Shown piece by piece: positions 35,801-49,283 of a stretch of DNA of 64,000 bases. Every line of letters starts with the position of its first letter. Within the stretch, counting starts at the first letter, position 1. Where the stretch lies: the NCBI GenBank assembly GCA_963693285.1, contig OY848924.1:377001-441000 (forward strand). Reading direction: 5' to 3'. This DNA is from Xestospongia muta (Eukaryota; Porifera; Demospongiae; Haplosclerida; Petrosiidae). Below the pieces are notes generated by a model. It did no database searches. It was given only the letters and a program-made list of their open reading frames with translations, and was not told where the DNA came from. A program made the position numbers and the translations under genes.

Positions 35801-38800
35801 TTTATATCTATTAAATACTGATTTAAATCTAGTACATGTAGTAATCTCTATAAACAATATACACTGACCATGTCACAAATGTTGGGATCTGGATTGGACT
35901 TTAACAATAGTTGAACGATATCATAGTAACCTCCTTGTGACGCATAATGTAGAGCTGTTCGATGAGGCTAAAGGAAGTACACAAGTATTAATTTTATTGT
36001 TGACATGCTCAGGTTGAATTACTGATAAAAAGAGTAAATTAAATTCATTTGTTGATAACTACATTGGCAGTTGTTACATGTAGTTAAATTTCATTCACTA
36101 CTTTCAATACTCACATATATTTATTATTTTATAAACTACACCCACTGATATGCAATATAGTGCTAGTCCTTCTATGAAAAGAGAGATTATTCTTCAATAA
36201 TCTTAAGCTGTTGGCAACCAATTGCGATATATCTCAAGTATGCCATCAATGTTAAGGTTTAATTTTTTAAGGGGAGGGGTCTAGTTATATTAGTAACCAT
36301 AGGTAATTTAGATGTGTTAAGGACAGCTCCAGATAAGACACATTGTTCCATGACATTACTCTTTGTCTATCAGAATTAAAGGGGAACTGTGTATACTCAA
36401 TGTAACCCCAAGTTTATTATAATAGCAATGTCTATTACATGTTAATATATTCATGATATAGGGAGTTTAACATCTAGTGAGTAACATATATCCATGGATG
36501 ACATAAGCTTATTCAACATCCATAATGTATGCTCCATTCTTCTTATTGTCACTATGAAGTACATGTAATGAAAATAACAAACTACAACTACCACAGATAT
36601 ATTAATTAATTTATAAAAGTTTAATCATAAGAAACAACTGGGACTATAGTAGTGATGGGTGATTAACTGGTTTAGTGATTTAACTACAATATGTAACCTC
36701 CATGATTAATTAATGACTACCAGTATTATTAATAGCTAGACCATTTTTAACCACACCTCTTGGTAACATCCAGATAACGTCCTTGTACCTGATTTACATG
36801 TCTAAAGTATGGCCTATCTCAAAATTAAAATAGAATGGTTCACTATTAGCTATTCTTCTTACGTTCACTTGTTTAGGGTTTAGGATTTGGGTACAAATGA
36901 CATGTACACACCATATTAGTGGGACCTCTGTGAATACCAAGATCATTGCCAACTATACATACTACTATTATAACAGACCACACCTACTGATACCTGACAC
37001 TGACTATCTTTGTTAATCCTTTACTAACAAAACTTTGAACAACAGGTCAATGTAGAAATTACTAACAGCCACACCCATAACATTCTATATCTATTAAATA
37101 CTGATTTAAATCTAGTAACATGTAGTACTGTAGTTCCCTGAGCAAGTGCCCACACCCTTAATTTTGTCCTTAAAGGAAAATGTCAATTCCCCATGCAAGC
37201 ACCCACCCCCATCCCTACACTTTTAGATTTGTGGTTATTATCACATGTTGAGCAAAGAGAAATAAGTTAGGCTAGCAATTTTCTAAGTTTAGACATTATA
37301 GTTTCGATGTCTTTTCTTCCGTTTGGAATTGAAAAGGTCAGATCACAAGGCACTTCTAAACCGCCTTGTTCAATGGAGGATCTTCTTTTGTCCTTGACTA
37401 TACAGCGTAACGTTATTGTGAGTTGAGAAGTTTGTCAAACTGCTTATCCCATTCTCTAATATGCTTTCTGTCTATACTATACTACTTTGCTATAACAGAT
37501 ACATTATGCTCCCGGTGAATTCTCAGAGTCTTGACAGCTTCTACTTCATGGTGAATAATTAATTATTTATAAGTGGGCGCTTACTAGAAACCGTTTTTGA
37601 AAAATTGCATGTAAAGCACCCCTTTTAAATTACAAATGAGCTGTAAGTGCCCATGGGTGCTTACTCAGGGAACTACAGTAATCTCTACAAATGATATATA
37701 CTGACCTTATCACAAATGTTGGAATCTGCATTGGAGTTTAATAATAGTTGTACGATATCATAGTAATCTCTTTGTGATGCACAATGTAGAGCTGTTTTCT
37801 GATCCTAGAGGAAGTACACAAGTATTTATTGTTGATTATAATAGCATTAAATTTTATAGAATATTATAATATATACCAATAATAAAATGAACCACATTCT
37901 ATGTCTATTAAATACTGATTTCAATCTTGTAACATGTAGGACATGAAACACAATAGATAATTAATGTTAAATTAATATGTGGATATGCAGGGTTTTCCTC
38001 ACACAGTCATATTCTAGATTTAATAATAAATGTGACTTTGATATCTATTTTTACTCTATTCCTGATAGAGTATTATTTCTAAAATAATTTCTATATACTT
38101 AGGTTCTAACTTTGTCTTTGATCTTATTTACCTTCACACTGCTCTACACATCTTATATACATCTTTTAGTAGTTTTAAATATGTCTACTTTTTCTTTAAT
38201 AATAATAACCACAACACTTTCTAACCACAATTGTTACTAATAACAAGATAACAAGTTTGTACTAGTTTTAGAAATCTAGTGGTACTTCTATGAATACCAG
38301 GATTCTTTTAATGATAGGTAGATCTCAAATGTTAGGTATATTGAGTTTAATAATAGAAATGTTCATGTCATTTGTGGGCTGACATTCACTGACAATGAAT
38401 ATCATTTACCAAAGACAAGATTATATCAATAAATACAAATCTACTAGTTTACAAATAAAATAATAGTCTTTTGATAAACTTGAATTTGGCAAAAAGTTGT
38501 GCTGATAGTACAAGGTTAGTAGGAAGTGTGGCAAAATGTCAAAATAGTCATATTAATTAAAGGTGTGGGTTAAAAAATTCCTTCTTCATTAACATTGTAT
38601 TACAATGTCAATACAGTAAATGATAAAGAAGTCTTATGGAAATAAGAAAAGAGAGATTAAACCGCTTCTAGATGAACAATGTCTACAAGACTGGGTGGGG
38701 CTAAATGCAAAGCAGTATCATTATCCTAATAATAAAACAACAAAGAATTTTAATGAAAATATGACTACTACAATATGACAACTACAAGAGTGGGTGGGGC

Positions 38801-41800
38801 TAAATCTCTTAAATTGCTAAATTTTCGTCTGACTCTAATTAAACAAAAAATTTGCTAAAGTGAAATTTTTACACAAAGGTGAGACCACATGTTGTAATGG
38901 CTCGAGTAATGGAGAAAGATGTGCCCTGTTGCACAAAGGGATACCATGTCTATAAGGCCATATGGATAGTGGCTGTCGATGAGCAGCTAACTTGTGTGAA
39001 ACAACCAACAAATCTTGTTGATAGGTATGGTGTAGCAGTTATTAGAAACAGACATTAAATAAAAATTTTCGATTTGCAAAAAATTCGTTTATCAAGGGTG
39101 AAACAAAAATATTTCACAACGAAAAAAAGCTAATTATGGTATATTATTTTAAACAGTATATAGTCATAAGAAAAAAAGACTAAATGTTTCAAAAGAAAGT
39201 CTTGTACATTATACAATGACAAGGAAGACTGACATGACAACTCCAAAGACAAAAAGTATGTACATATGTTACAGATCATATCAAAGACTATCTCTTTAAC
39301 TAGTTAATAAAGATTACCAATATTTGTTTGACATTGCCAACCCTTCCCTAAGAGATGAAGGGTCTGGGGACAAGTACATATAGGACTCATACAACAGGAA
39401 TGAGGATGTAGGTAAAGTATACATAGATGTGAGCATGTGTTAAGAGAGTGAAAATGCAAAATGGCTGTTATGGTATGTATTGGATGTAGTGATGATCTTT
39501 CATATAGAAGGGTCATCAACATTACCCTCCCCTGCTGCATATGTAGTGATGTATTGGATGTAGTGATGATCTTTCATATAGAAGCACAGACTATCTTTTA
39601 CTAACTTATGCTACCTTGTATCACTCACTATGTGTCCATTAGATCATGTGAATATTTGTTTTACATACAAATGAACAAAATGGTTTGTCCACAAGTTAAT
39701 GTACTTCCACCTCAAATTGGTGATCTATTTAGAATATATAAAGTTCCTAAGAATGCTATTACCCAATTATAGGAATATCAACATAAAGTGTATTATAACA
39801 GAGGATCAAAAACTATTGAAGCCACAAACAGACAGGTAAATCACAAGAGTATGTGTATATATGTGGGAGGGCTAATAAAGGGAGTGGTTCTTGGTGTAAC
39901 TTGAATATGATGACATCATCATGACATGACACATATTGATGTCATCATTATAGTACAAGTTACAAGTTACCAAGAAGCACCCTAAAGCTTTAACCTTCTA
40001 AACTCAAAAAACTAAACCATACATTCATATTACCATTATCAACACATGACATATAGTGATGTCATCATTATGGTACAAGTTACACCAAGAAGCACATAAT
40101 GAACGTCACACAGAGCATGCTAGTTTGTGTATTAATTATTCATGACTATTAATTAATTGATTATTAATAAATATTGTCATTGATTGATATAATAACAACA
40201 GGTTATGTTCAACACATTGTAGGCAAATATCAAAATTTTATTTTTGATTATTGTTCTTGGAATGTCTTTTGATAAAAACATGTTATCAAAATATTGGACA
40301 ATCTGGATATGAGTGAGGTTGATATCAATATTGAAGACAATATTAAATGTCATACTTCAAAGGAATAGCTCATAAGTAACTATAATATGACTTACATAAT
40401 CTGTAGCATTTATGTCAGCTTGTCCCTCTTCAATTAATAACTTTAGAACATCAACATGACCCTTCTCTGCTGCATAATGTGCTGCTGTTCTACCATACTA
40501 GAAAACAAAAGTGGAAAAGTTATTCAATTATAAAAAGTACAGGAACTATCATACAATAAACTATATAGTCAATATAACAGTCATCAATACAGATAATCAT
40601 AGCCATTGTATTATCATGTCAAACCTGACCAATGACAGGGACATAAAAAGACATAGAAACTATCTAAGATATTAAATGAGTGTCAGTTTACTATAAACAT
40701 TGTCATCAATAATAAACTAGGTCATTTAGGTCACAAACGTATCATAACTACCACACTTATAATGATTATCAATTCTATTAACATGATATAAATATTTAAA
40801 CTTGACTTTATAACTACATTTAAAAGGTATAGGGTTTCTAAGTATTATAACCAATGAGAAGATGTTCTATGGAGATTTCATTGTAATATATTATGAAAGT
40901 TATATGTTTGTTATTGCTAATATAAAATAAAGTGACCTTTTTAAATGTAATCATAAAGTCATTTTGTATAATAACTAACAAATAGTTTCCTGTCCTGATT
41001 GATTATTGTAATATTACTTTATTATTTTATAAACCACACCCACTGATATGCAATATAGTGCTAGTCCTTCTATGAGAAGAGAGATTATTCTTCAATAATC
41101 TTAAGCTGTTGGCAACCAATTGCGATATATCTCAAGTATGCCATCAATGTTAAGGTTTAACTTTTTAAGGGGAGGGGTCTAGTTATATTAGTAACCATAG
41201 GTAATTTAGATATGTTAAGGACAGCTCCAGATAAGATACTAATGGCTATACAATCATTTAACCACACCTCTAGGAAACAGATAACTTTAAGTTTGGACCT
41301 GATTTATACGTCTAGTGAATGGTACATCTCCTATCTCAAAATTAAAATTAAAATGGCTCACTACTGGATGTTTTTCTTATGCTCAAGGATTTGGTATTCA
41401 AGCTTTGGCTACAAGTCTAGTAACAGTTTAAAAGTACAGTATAATGTTAATGATACAATGTCTACAATCATCAGAACAGTTTGACACAAATGGTATAACA
41501 TACTAGTGAGACCTCTGTGAATACCAAGATCATTGCCAACTATATGTACTACTATTATAACAGACCACACCTACTGATACCTGACACTGACTATCTTTGT
41601 TAATCCTTTACTAACAAAACTTTGAACAACAGGTCAATGTAGAAATTACTAACAGCCACATCCATAACATTCTATATCTATTAAATACTGATTTAAATCT
41701 AGTAACATGTAGTAATCTCTACAAACAATATACACTGACCTTATGACAAATGTTGGGATCTGCACTTGACTTTAACAATAGTTGTACGATATCATAGTAA

Positions 41801-44800
41801 CCTCTTTTTGATGCATAATGTAGAGCTGTTTTCTGATCCTAGAGGAAGTACACAAGTATTTATTGTTGACATGCTCAGGTTGAATTACTGATAAAAAGAG
41901 TAAATTAAATTCATTTGTTGATAACTACATTGGCAGTTGTTACATGTAGTTAAATTTCATTCACTACTTTCAATACTCACATATATTTATTATTTTATAA
42001 ACCACACCCACTGATATGCAATATAGTGCTAGTCCTTCTATGAGAAGAGAGATTATTCTTCAATAATCTTAAGCTTTATTGACTACTTAACCACAATAAT
42101 AATAATAATGCAGTGAATGTACTCTGTTATAAATTTTTTAAGATTTATTGACGACCGATAAAATTTGGCGAATTGGCGATTTTCAAAAAATTGCCAAATA
42201 AATAACTGTCAAATTTTTTACGCAGTTGCCACACCCACACTTTTTATTTGGACACGTGAAATATCGTGGCTGAATGGCTAAAGTGGGTGTGGTAACAAGA
42301 CATGTGCTAAATTTGTCAAATTTAATTTTGCCAATTATAAATTTTACAATTCTGCTAAATTTTATCATCGCTAATAAATCCTGGTATACGGTATTACTTT
42401 AAATAGTAAATATTAACAAACAACAGTAATTTATTACTATTTAATCAGTGTACTAACCTCATTATAATGACCATGATGAACATTGACATTAGCACCTGAT
42501 GTAAGTGCTAGAGTTACATTTTCTATATCACCATTTTTAGCTGAAGTCAAAAGAAAGTCATCCTGTTAAAATAAATAATATATTATAACTGTGACATGTA
42601 CCCACATATAATTAGGTCATGTTTATAATATATCATAACATATAAGATCACTATGTCCATGTCATCATATACAGTAAATATATTATTACATTTATCACTT
42701 ACATTTCTAACTTGATCCATATCTCTTGCTCCAAAAGAACATAAGACCTCAACAATGTTATCATGACCATACCAGTATGCTAAATGAAGTGGACTATGTC
42801 CCAACTATAAATGAAATAAATTGTTTAATAATAATAATAGATTAAACTTGTTAAAGTGGACATATATAGAAATATACATACACACATGGTCCAAAACAAT
42901 CTATGGACTGATCAGGTTTATTTCATGTAGAACACATTAATGTTTTATATATTGTTTTACATATTAGGTTTATTATATTTTCCAGTCATATTATTAATTG
43001 TTATATATCAATATTAATGTTATTAATGTTAGGATTTGCATTTGACTGTAGCAGCAACTGGACTACCTCGGTGTGACCATTATGTGAGGCTAAATGCAAA
43101 GCTGTATTGTCATTCTAATAATAAAACAACAAAGAATGTGAATGAAAATATGACTACTACAATATTTAAAATACTACAGTAAGAGAATATAACTAAGTCT
43201 GGTAATCAGTTATAGTATAGTGAAGATATCACAGCAATGTTGAACATCATACTATAGAGTTAGTAACAGTTTAAAAATATATGTGTACATAGATGAAGTA
43301 TTGACTTTGTTGATGACAGAATTAGTCTAATTCTTTGTCTATTACAGCAATACAACAATGAAAAATGAAAGGCACTAAAGTGCCGAACCTCGCTGCAGTT
43401 TCTAAGTTATTTATAAATCCTATGCCAGCTTAGGCCCAGCTATGATGTTGTTATTGTAAAAAATTAACATTCCAGAAGGTGTGGTTATAAAATGGTAAGC
43501 TTTGTCATTCTGTATATGCTCATTATTGTTGCTTGATTTCTAGCTGTGCCATGTTTGTGAAGCAGTAACTGAGTAAGTGATAGTATCATTCAATTGCCAA
43601 GCAAGATTAAGTGCTAATTTCATGATGAAAAGTTTCTCCGAGTCTTTACATGACCCTTTAAAATGTATCAATATTTCATATACAAAATTTATTGTAACTT
43701 GAAGATGAAATGTTCTTTGGTAACGTCCCGTAGTACAAATATAAATCGATATATTATCTAATAGTAGCAGTCTTTTCAGTGCTTGGAGATGTTTGCTGAA
43801 TGCGTTACTTCGTTCCAAACCCACAAAACATTTTTCAGAACTTTTCTAACGATTGCTTCGACCAACAGCCTTCTGTCTTTCTGATCTGTATTCCTCTAAG
43901 ATTGTTTACAACATACTAAAAAATTTCCACGTTAAGTTTTTTTACTTTTTGAGAAACGGCACTTGACCTCTGCAGCCTGAAAATTCTTTTGCGAGTTTTA
44001 AGCTTCTGTTTTTCTTGATGTTCTTGATACTACTGTTGTAAAGTCCACATGTTTTTCTAGTCGTTGCTAAACATTGGTAGCTGCTAACGCTTTGGTTGCC
44101 AAGTTATAGCAGTTCAAAAAAAATAACCCCGGTACAGACACATACACACACACACACACACAAACAGACTACAGTACTTTTGCTATGCGCCCACGCACAG
44201 TGAGGTTAAATATAAACTATATACAATACACACTGACCTTGTTATTAATGTTAGGATTTGCATTTGACTGTAGCAGCAACTGGACTACCTCAGTGTCACC
44301 ATTACGTGAGGCTAAATGCAAAGCTGTATCATCATTCTAATAATAAAACAACAAAGAATGTGAATGAAAATATGACTACTACAATATTTAAAATACTACA
44401 GTAAGAGAATATAACTAAGTCTGGTAATTAGTTATAGTATAGTGAAGATATCACAGCAATGTTGAACATCATACTATAGAGTCAGTAACAGTTTAAAAAT
44501 ATATGTGTACACAGATGAAGCATTGACTTTGTTGATGACAGGATTAGTCTAATTCCTTGTCTATTACAACAATACAACAACATTGTTTATTGTGGTATCT
44601 AGATATAGTAAGTTCATAACATAGAAGTCAAATTATACATTGAACTGTGGATTCTTATTATGTACTCTGGCTTTGAGTATCATACTTTGGTTTTCAATTG
44701 TTGGTATCTACACACAAACTATTTCAATGTCCTAGTGTTTTCATCATCATATTGATTCCTATATTACAATGTCATGACATATACAGTATAGCTCATTAGG

Positions 44801-47800
44801 TTTTGAATATTTCATGATAAAAAAATATTCTTCAAAGCATTAAATCTTGTATATCTGACGTCTCATGAAAATATTGTATTGTTTTTAAATAAACTTATAA
44901 TTTTGAAATTAATGAGTTATCATTTACTAGAAAAGAGTCTTTATTATAATAAGATATAACTTACATGATCTTTCTCTTTAGCATTCACATTAGCGTTCTT
45001 CTTTAATGCTTTTTTCACTATATCTACTAGTCCTCTTAAAGCAGCTGCTAACAATATTTCATCCTAAGAAATCACAATAAGTAAATACAGATAATGTACA
45101 TCATAATAAATACAACAGTATATACTAGGAATACACATGTACATAAATGTCACATGACCCAGATTTCATCAACCAGAAGCTCCATTATTAACTATGTATA
45201 AAGTACATGACCATGTACAGTGTTATATAACTATATCCAACATATTAAAGTACACTTTATTTATCTGAAATGATTTCAAGACATTAATACTAACATTCAC
45301 AAATAGATAGATAAAGATCTACTTTATGATAGAAGATTTACAGTGCTACCATAGGGTTAATATGGATAGCTGGTCAAAGACAATTTAGTCATTGTTTATA
45401 CTCTGTCCGAGTTGAGTTGGGCCCTTCATTAAAAAAAGGTGTTGTATGCATGGAATGTAAGGTGAGGTATTTTCTCACCTAATCAAGTGCAATTAGCGTT
45501 GAGTACATTTTAATATTATTCATTGTTTGTTTACATGAATGTCATGCGAACAAACCACATTTTCTCTCATGGTCGTGAAAATGCAGAGTAAAAAAGACTG
45601 AATCACAAACAAAGGAGGTTGTTGCAAATGTCTATGGCTATTTCGAGGAAGTCAGCAGGCGTCAACAGACTCAAGGACCTCTTAAACGAACCTCTGATGC
45701 CACAGGAGTTTCATGTAGCAGTATCAAGAGGCTACTGATAGTTCTGATGACAAATAGTTCTAGATATTCTTAGTCTTTCTTCTTTGTTAAAAGGTTTTTT
45801 CAGAACCACAGTGGATTTATACCTGCCTAAAATTGCAAAAGACAATACTTGATTATTATTTTAATAATAATAATTGTTATAATAGAACATTTGTTCATAT
45901 AATTAGAACTATAATTTTGAATTGCCATGTGACAAACGACTGACTTCTCAAGGTGAAAAGCGATTTTTGTTATATCCTCGAAGGTGTGTAATTTGAAGTA
46001 TGCCAAAGGTATGCCATTGAAAATGTATGGAGTTTTTTAGTTTGCTACTTTCTTGTAGCACTAGACAGACAAATTTTATATATAAAATGCGTGTTTGTGA
46101 GCTGAATTGATTGGCGCATGTTCCATGTAGATAGCACATAAAACGGCAAAGTTATTTACATGTCTGGGTGGCTCAACTCAACTCGAACAGAGTATAGAAA
46201 ATTAGAAATACATTCAGTCCAGTTCATCTTCTTCTCAAAAAAGTCTTAACAAATTGATACACAAACTAAGAATAAATAGAAGCCTGGTAAATATGAAATA
46301 CTAAAATAAACTCACTAAACCATTTTACAACCTCTTCAAGTGGGCGTTAACCTTTACATAAGGTCTATTGAATTTTATTAATCGTGAAATCAACATTCCT
46401 GTGGTTACATGTTCTGAAACCAATTAATTACATACCTAAACATGACAGATATACAAACATTTACCTAGTGCTAAGACACTCAGTAATATATCTTGACTTT
46501 AATTAATGTAATTGTAAATGTTATATGAAGTCAATTGGTAACACTGTTGTATCTTAGTGTTATATGATATGTTTTAAACTAATGATTTAATGATAGTTAC
46601 TAGCTATAGAAACTAATATTAAAAGAAAGGTAGTGTGGAGATAAACAGAACATAGGTACACAACAATTATATCAGTAAAGGTCATAATAATTATCCATTA
46701 AATGTATTGTTATGTGTATAAGGACTTGGGCACTAAATAGAAGACATTTTAATGTAAGTATGTACATGTACATAATATCAATGTAACAATCAAACACTTG
46801 AGTTATACTAAATATTGACTTCAACTACATACATGTATACACTTACATAATCAGGAGTAGCACCTGCATTTTCTAAGAACTGGACTATTGTATTATGACC
46901 ATTGATGTAAGCTATAGTATGAGGTGTTGCTAGTGTATAATAAACAAGATAACCAACCTATATAATAAACAAAGACATTTTAATATATTTTAATACATGA
47001 AATAAAATCCAATTCCATATCTGTGTATACACAATACAAGCTATTACTTTACATTGACATGTATCATTAATTAAGACATTACTATCACACAATATAATGG
47101 ATTTCATTCAATTAAATTATAAGACAATATTAAAAATACTACATGTAAAGATCATGTATGTTATTAATTGTGGATACTAATTCAGTAACTTTAACAAATA
47201 GAATAATAATTAATAAATTGTGTAAATGTTGAAGTTTTTAATTAATATTTAGGTGTGGCTAAAATGAATTAATACTCATTAAATCTACATAATTGGAATT
47301 AATTACTTAAGTTAGTAGACACAAATAATAACAGTAGGTTAAAGGGAAATTAATAGGATCTTACCAAATCACGATATTTTAAGTTTGCTCCTTTCTGAAG
47401 GGCTTGTTGAACTCTCTCTAAATGTCCATCTCTAGCAGACCTCCAAAGTTCTCTGTCCTATATAATAATAAAACAAGTCATTACATTTAAAACTAGTAAA
47501 TCACACACAACTACATGTATTATATGAGACTAATAAAACTATAGGACAGGTCAAATACACAATACACAAAGTGACACTATTTATATAAAAAGAACATAAT
47601 GTAATTAGTATTATGTATATAACTAACAGAGACAATTAGACTATACTACAAATACAAGACTACACTAACTAATAATAAACAGTTCAATCATCTTCTTTCC
47701 ATTCTTTTGTTGCTAATATTTATTTGATATGTGATATGATCAAGTAATAGTAATAACTGGACATTATTCAAGTATTAAAGTGACTACTATGAACACATAG

Positions 47801-48393
47801 AGACAGGTCCATAGAATAATAGTAGATACAACCAATGTTTACATAACTAATAGTATTTATCATGTGATAATGAACACGATCAGTTGTAAATTAATAAATA
47901 TTAATAGTGTGAATAATTATCACAGATAATCAGATATAATGTCACTCAACTAAGTCTATAGCTTGTAATAAACTATCACTTAATGAACAATTTGACTTAT
48001 GAAGAAGCTGTGTAGTCTATTTCCAAGTAATCTTTTCTATTTATGTAAAAAGAAGTACAAGAATTAAGAGAAACAATTTGACTGTTTAGCTAGTTCCCAG
48101 TTCTCCACTTTATTAGTACTACTTTATAACATTATCAAAGAACTTATTACCTGTAAAATATTCAATAATGGCAAGTGATGCTGAAATAAATTTATGAGGG
48201 AACATTAACAATATACTGTAATAGATTGAGTGTGACAGCCATTTTGTCATGTCTTTCTCTACATATAAACCATACCATACTTAATAATAATATGTAATGT
48301 ATTGATTGTACACTAACATATGTAGTATACTGGATTAGTTACTAATATACTTACAATCCTCCGTTGCTCTTCTTTTGATAGTTGAGCTGCCAT
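29560..48393 (-). CDS. Gene A2: ANK-ROC-COR-DEATH protein with CARD-like C terminus
   Basis: Exons in transcript order: 48355-48393 (MAAQLSKEEQRRI), 48151-48180, 47365-47457, 46847-46957, 44965-45063, 44238-44336, 42703-42804, 42458-42562, 41740-41838, 40396-40497, 37706-37804, 35869-35967, 34567-34668, 32049-34127, 31807-31894, 31432-31704, 31157-31219, 31039-31092, 30741-30814, 30150-30219 and 29560-29891 (stop TAA). Phases agree throughout, giving about 1400 residues. Order of domains: N-terminal cap, about ten ANK repeats, Ras-like ROC GTPase, COR, DEATH, Ser/Thr/Glu-rich linker, CARD-like end. The set resembles DAPK1/MFHAS1/LRRK-type ROCO proteins: GTP-regulated cytoplasmic scaffolds, here with death-fold outputs and no kinase. 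Introns hold several transposon relics and duplicated segments. Confidence 0.8.
31432..31704 (-). CDS. A2 DEATH domain exon
   Basis: Reads LLKLLYRICSWWPIIGDCL ... LSKVLQLWMERM ... VTWNTILEVIG, with the same 'L..VL..W....W..I' pattern as the DEATH exons of B2 and C. It follows COR, as in MFHAS1/DAPK-like ROCO proteins. Confidence 0.8.
32049..34127 (-). CDS. A2 ROC-COR exon (last ANK repeat, GTPase, COR)
   Basis: A single 693-codon exon between ACAG and GTAAGT. Residues 1-45 complete an ANK repeat (GDSLLHLACANSKVD). The P-loop GNMTAGKS is at residues 79-86. A switch-II DFAGHQEYY follows, and VVVGSYADQF stands where Ras has NKxD, as in other ROC domains (THAD-type). The remainder, about 400 residues with ISFxx-type helices and strands (for example LLIDFLKTMEFCH, PALITTEPP), fits COR. 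ROC-COR pairs are GTP-dependent dimerisation modules. Small ORFs on either strand inside it are shadows. Confidence 0.88.
34567..45063 (-). CDS. A2 ANK-repeat exons (nine complete units)
   Basis: Phase-0 exons of 99-105 nt, one ANK unit each, at 44965, 44238, 42703, 42458, 41740, 40396, 37706, 35869 and 34567. Signatures: [40 protein letters not shown] and TAAHYAAEKGHVDVLKLL. Two subtypes alternate (TALHYAS...IVQLLL and TAAHYAA...VLKLL), which reflects internal duplication of exon pairs with their introns. Introns repeat a 700-1000 bp block four times in the window (about 1545-2320, 34845-35840, 36120-37127 and 41020-41720). Confidence 0.85.
37128..37678 (-). mobile_element. Pogo-like HTH-fossil transposon (copy 2)
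   Basis: Same ends, TA flanks and intronic position as the 2324-2921 element but shorter and more decayed, including a deletion in the HTH region. It was copied with the A1/A2 block rather than inserted again. Confidence 0.75.
38700..38725 (-). pseudogene. Relic first third of an ANK exon (A2 copy)
   Basis: Matches 3950-3976: acceptor plus codons for DNDTALHLA, then no homology. Confidence 0.55.
38817..39139. mobile_element. HIRAN-like MITE, copy 2 (left end missing)
   Basis: The right end CTAATTATGG and TA flank are intact; the left end and about 70 bp are gone. The plus-strand ORF at 38897-39058 is still open over 53 codons (GYHVYKAIWIVAVDEQL ... VDRYGVAV). Confidence 0.6.
42120..42391. 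mobile_element. MITE with decayed left end in an A2 intron
   Basis: The right end, read inward, is TACCGTATACCAGGATTTATT; the left side has a degenerate inverted copy (GATTTATTGACGACCGATAAA). The interior holds further inverted pairs. It belongs with the TA-CCGTA-ended group. Confidence 0.55.
43022..43114 (-). pseudogene. ANK exon copy that lost its splice donor
   Basis: Near-identical to the A2 exon at 44238-44336 (NDNTALHLASHNG ... NANPNINN). Where the functional copy has AAG then GTCAGTG, this copy runs into ATTAATATTG with no GT and reaches a stop. The 43114-43360 intron also copies 44336-44580, so this is a recent tandem duplicate that is probably skipped. Confidence 0.65.
43381..44205. 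mobile_element. Unclassified insertion in an A2 intron
   Basis: It interrupts otherwise duplicated intron sequence: homology to 44580 onward stops near 43360 and resumes at about 44206. Ends read CCGAACCTCGCTG and CAGTGAGGTT (inverted). A palindrome GGCACTAAAGTGCC sits at the left edge and a (CA)n run near the right. The one 94-codon minus-strand ORF inside has no recognisable domain. Confidence 0.5.
45399..46194 (+). mobile_element. DNA transposon remnant with transposase N-terminal fossil (copy 2)
   Basis: Same ends (TACTCTGTCCGAG / CTCGAACAGAGTA) and TA flanks as 6307-7097, at the same place in the A2 intron. The HTH-like stretch (KEVVANVYGYFEEVSRR ... SIKRL) is preserved with few changes. 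Confidence 0.65.
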
Positions 48394-48945
48394 TGTCAGG
48401 AGGCCTTGGCAGCCCTTGGCTGGTACTGTTAAGTTGATCTAGTTCTATAATAGAACATTAGATATCAATGTACATATATCAGTTATACTATAATGTATTA
48501 TATATATTACTTTATATAACAAAGACAATAAACTGTATCATCTTCATTTATTGTCATTGTACAATCATATACAACATGATCATGTCAACATCATCTCAAG
48601 TACAATATCTTAAACATTGAAACAAATAAAGAGACTTTTTTCAATCATAGAGAGTTAAAAAGTTGGAACTCCAAAAACAAATGAACATAGCTTGTATTTA
48701 CACAGCCTTAATTCTTGTATCTTTGTAATTGTCTGAAATACTCTCTTGTTACCAGAACTAGCTAGAAATACACTAAGTCATAGAAAAGAATGTACTTCCT
48801 CTTCAATCAAATGTCATAAGAAGTAACATATCTCGTGTATGTAGTCAACAAGTAAACACTGTAGTACTGCAAGTGTTAACATGACCCATGACTCATATTA
48901 TCTACATACAATACTACTAATTAACTTCTACTTTATATTACTTAC

Positions 48946-49025
48946 CAACTTAGTCACTCGTATATACAACAACTTCTCTTTCTTTGCTGGGAAAGAGCGC
49001 CATCACGTGACGTTTGAGACGTCAT
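48946..49025 (-). promoter_or_regulatory. Gene A2 promoter and non-coding first exon
   Basis: Equivalent to 9844-9930. The non-coding exon ends at 48946 and splices to 48444. The E-box CACGTG (49004-49009) is kept. One base is missing in the CRE (GAGACGTCA instead of GATGACGTCA), so the perfect palindrome is lost. Confidence 0.55.
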
Positions 49026-49283
49026 TAGACGATTTGGGTGGGGCTCAATCCTTTCTAACTACAGGGGCTACCCTCAGACTCCTTATGCAGACGTAAATAT
49101 ACTTAATTATAATTACTTCGACAAGTAGACATTAATTCTGCTTTGTGTTGGGTTCAACTCTGCAATTGAAAACAGTAACATTGCTTTATTTATTTTAAGA
49201 GGAATGGTTATTATGAGTCCCCCTCTCTAAATCTGATAATACTAGTCTGATATCTATACTAGACTTGACTACTAATGATTTTA

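Larger units (their letters stand above)
44425..49283. repeat. Segmental duplication, A2 copy of the A-gene 5' half
   Basis: Colinear partner of 5338-10182, including the 5'UTR intron (48445-48945), all five 5' exons and the transposon at 45399-46194. Differences inside exons are mostly single substitutions; exon 1 lacks the 30-nt acidic insertion of A1. Confidence 0.85.

Noticed and set aside
39304..39540. A 78-codon minus-strand ORF
   Set aside because: Intronic in A2; the corresponding A1 sequence near 4630-4850 does not keep the frame.
43540..43824. A 94-codon minus-strand ORF
   Set aside because: Located inside an intronic insertion, no recognisable motif, no splice link to A2 exons.
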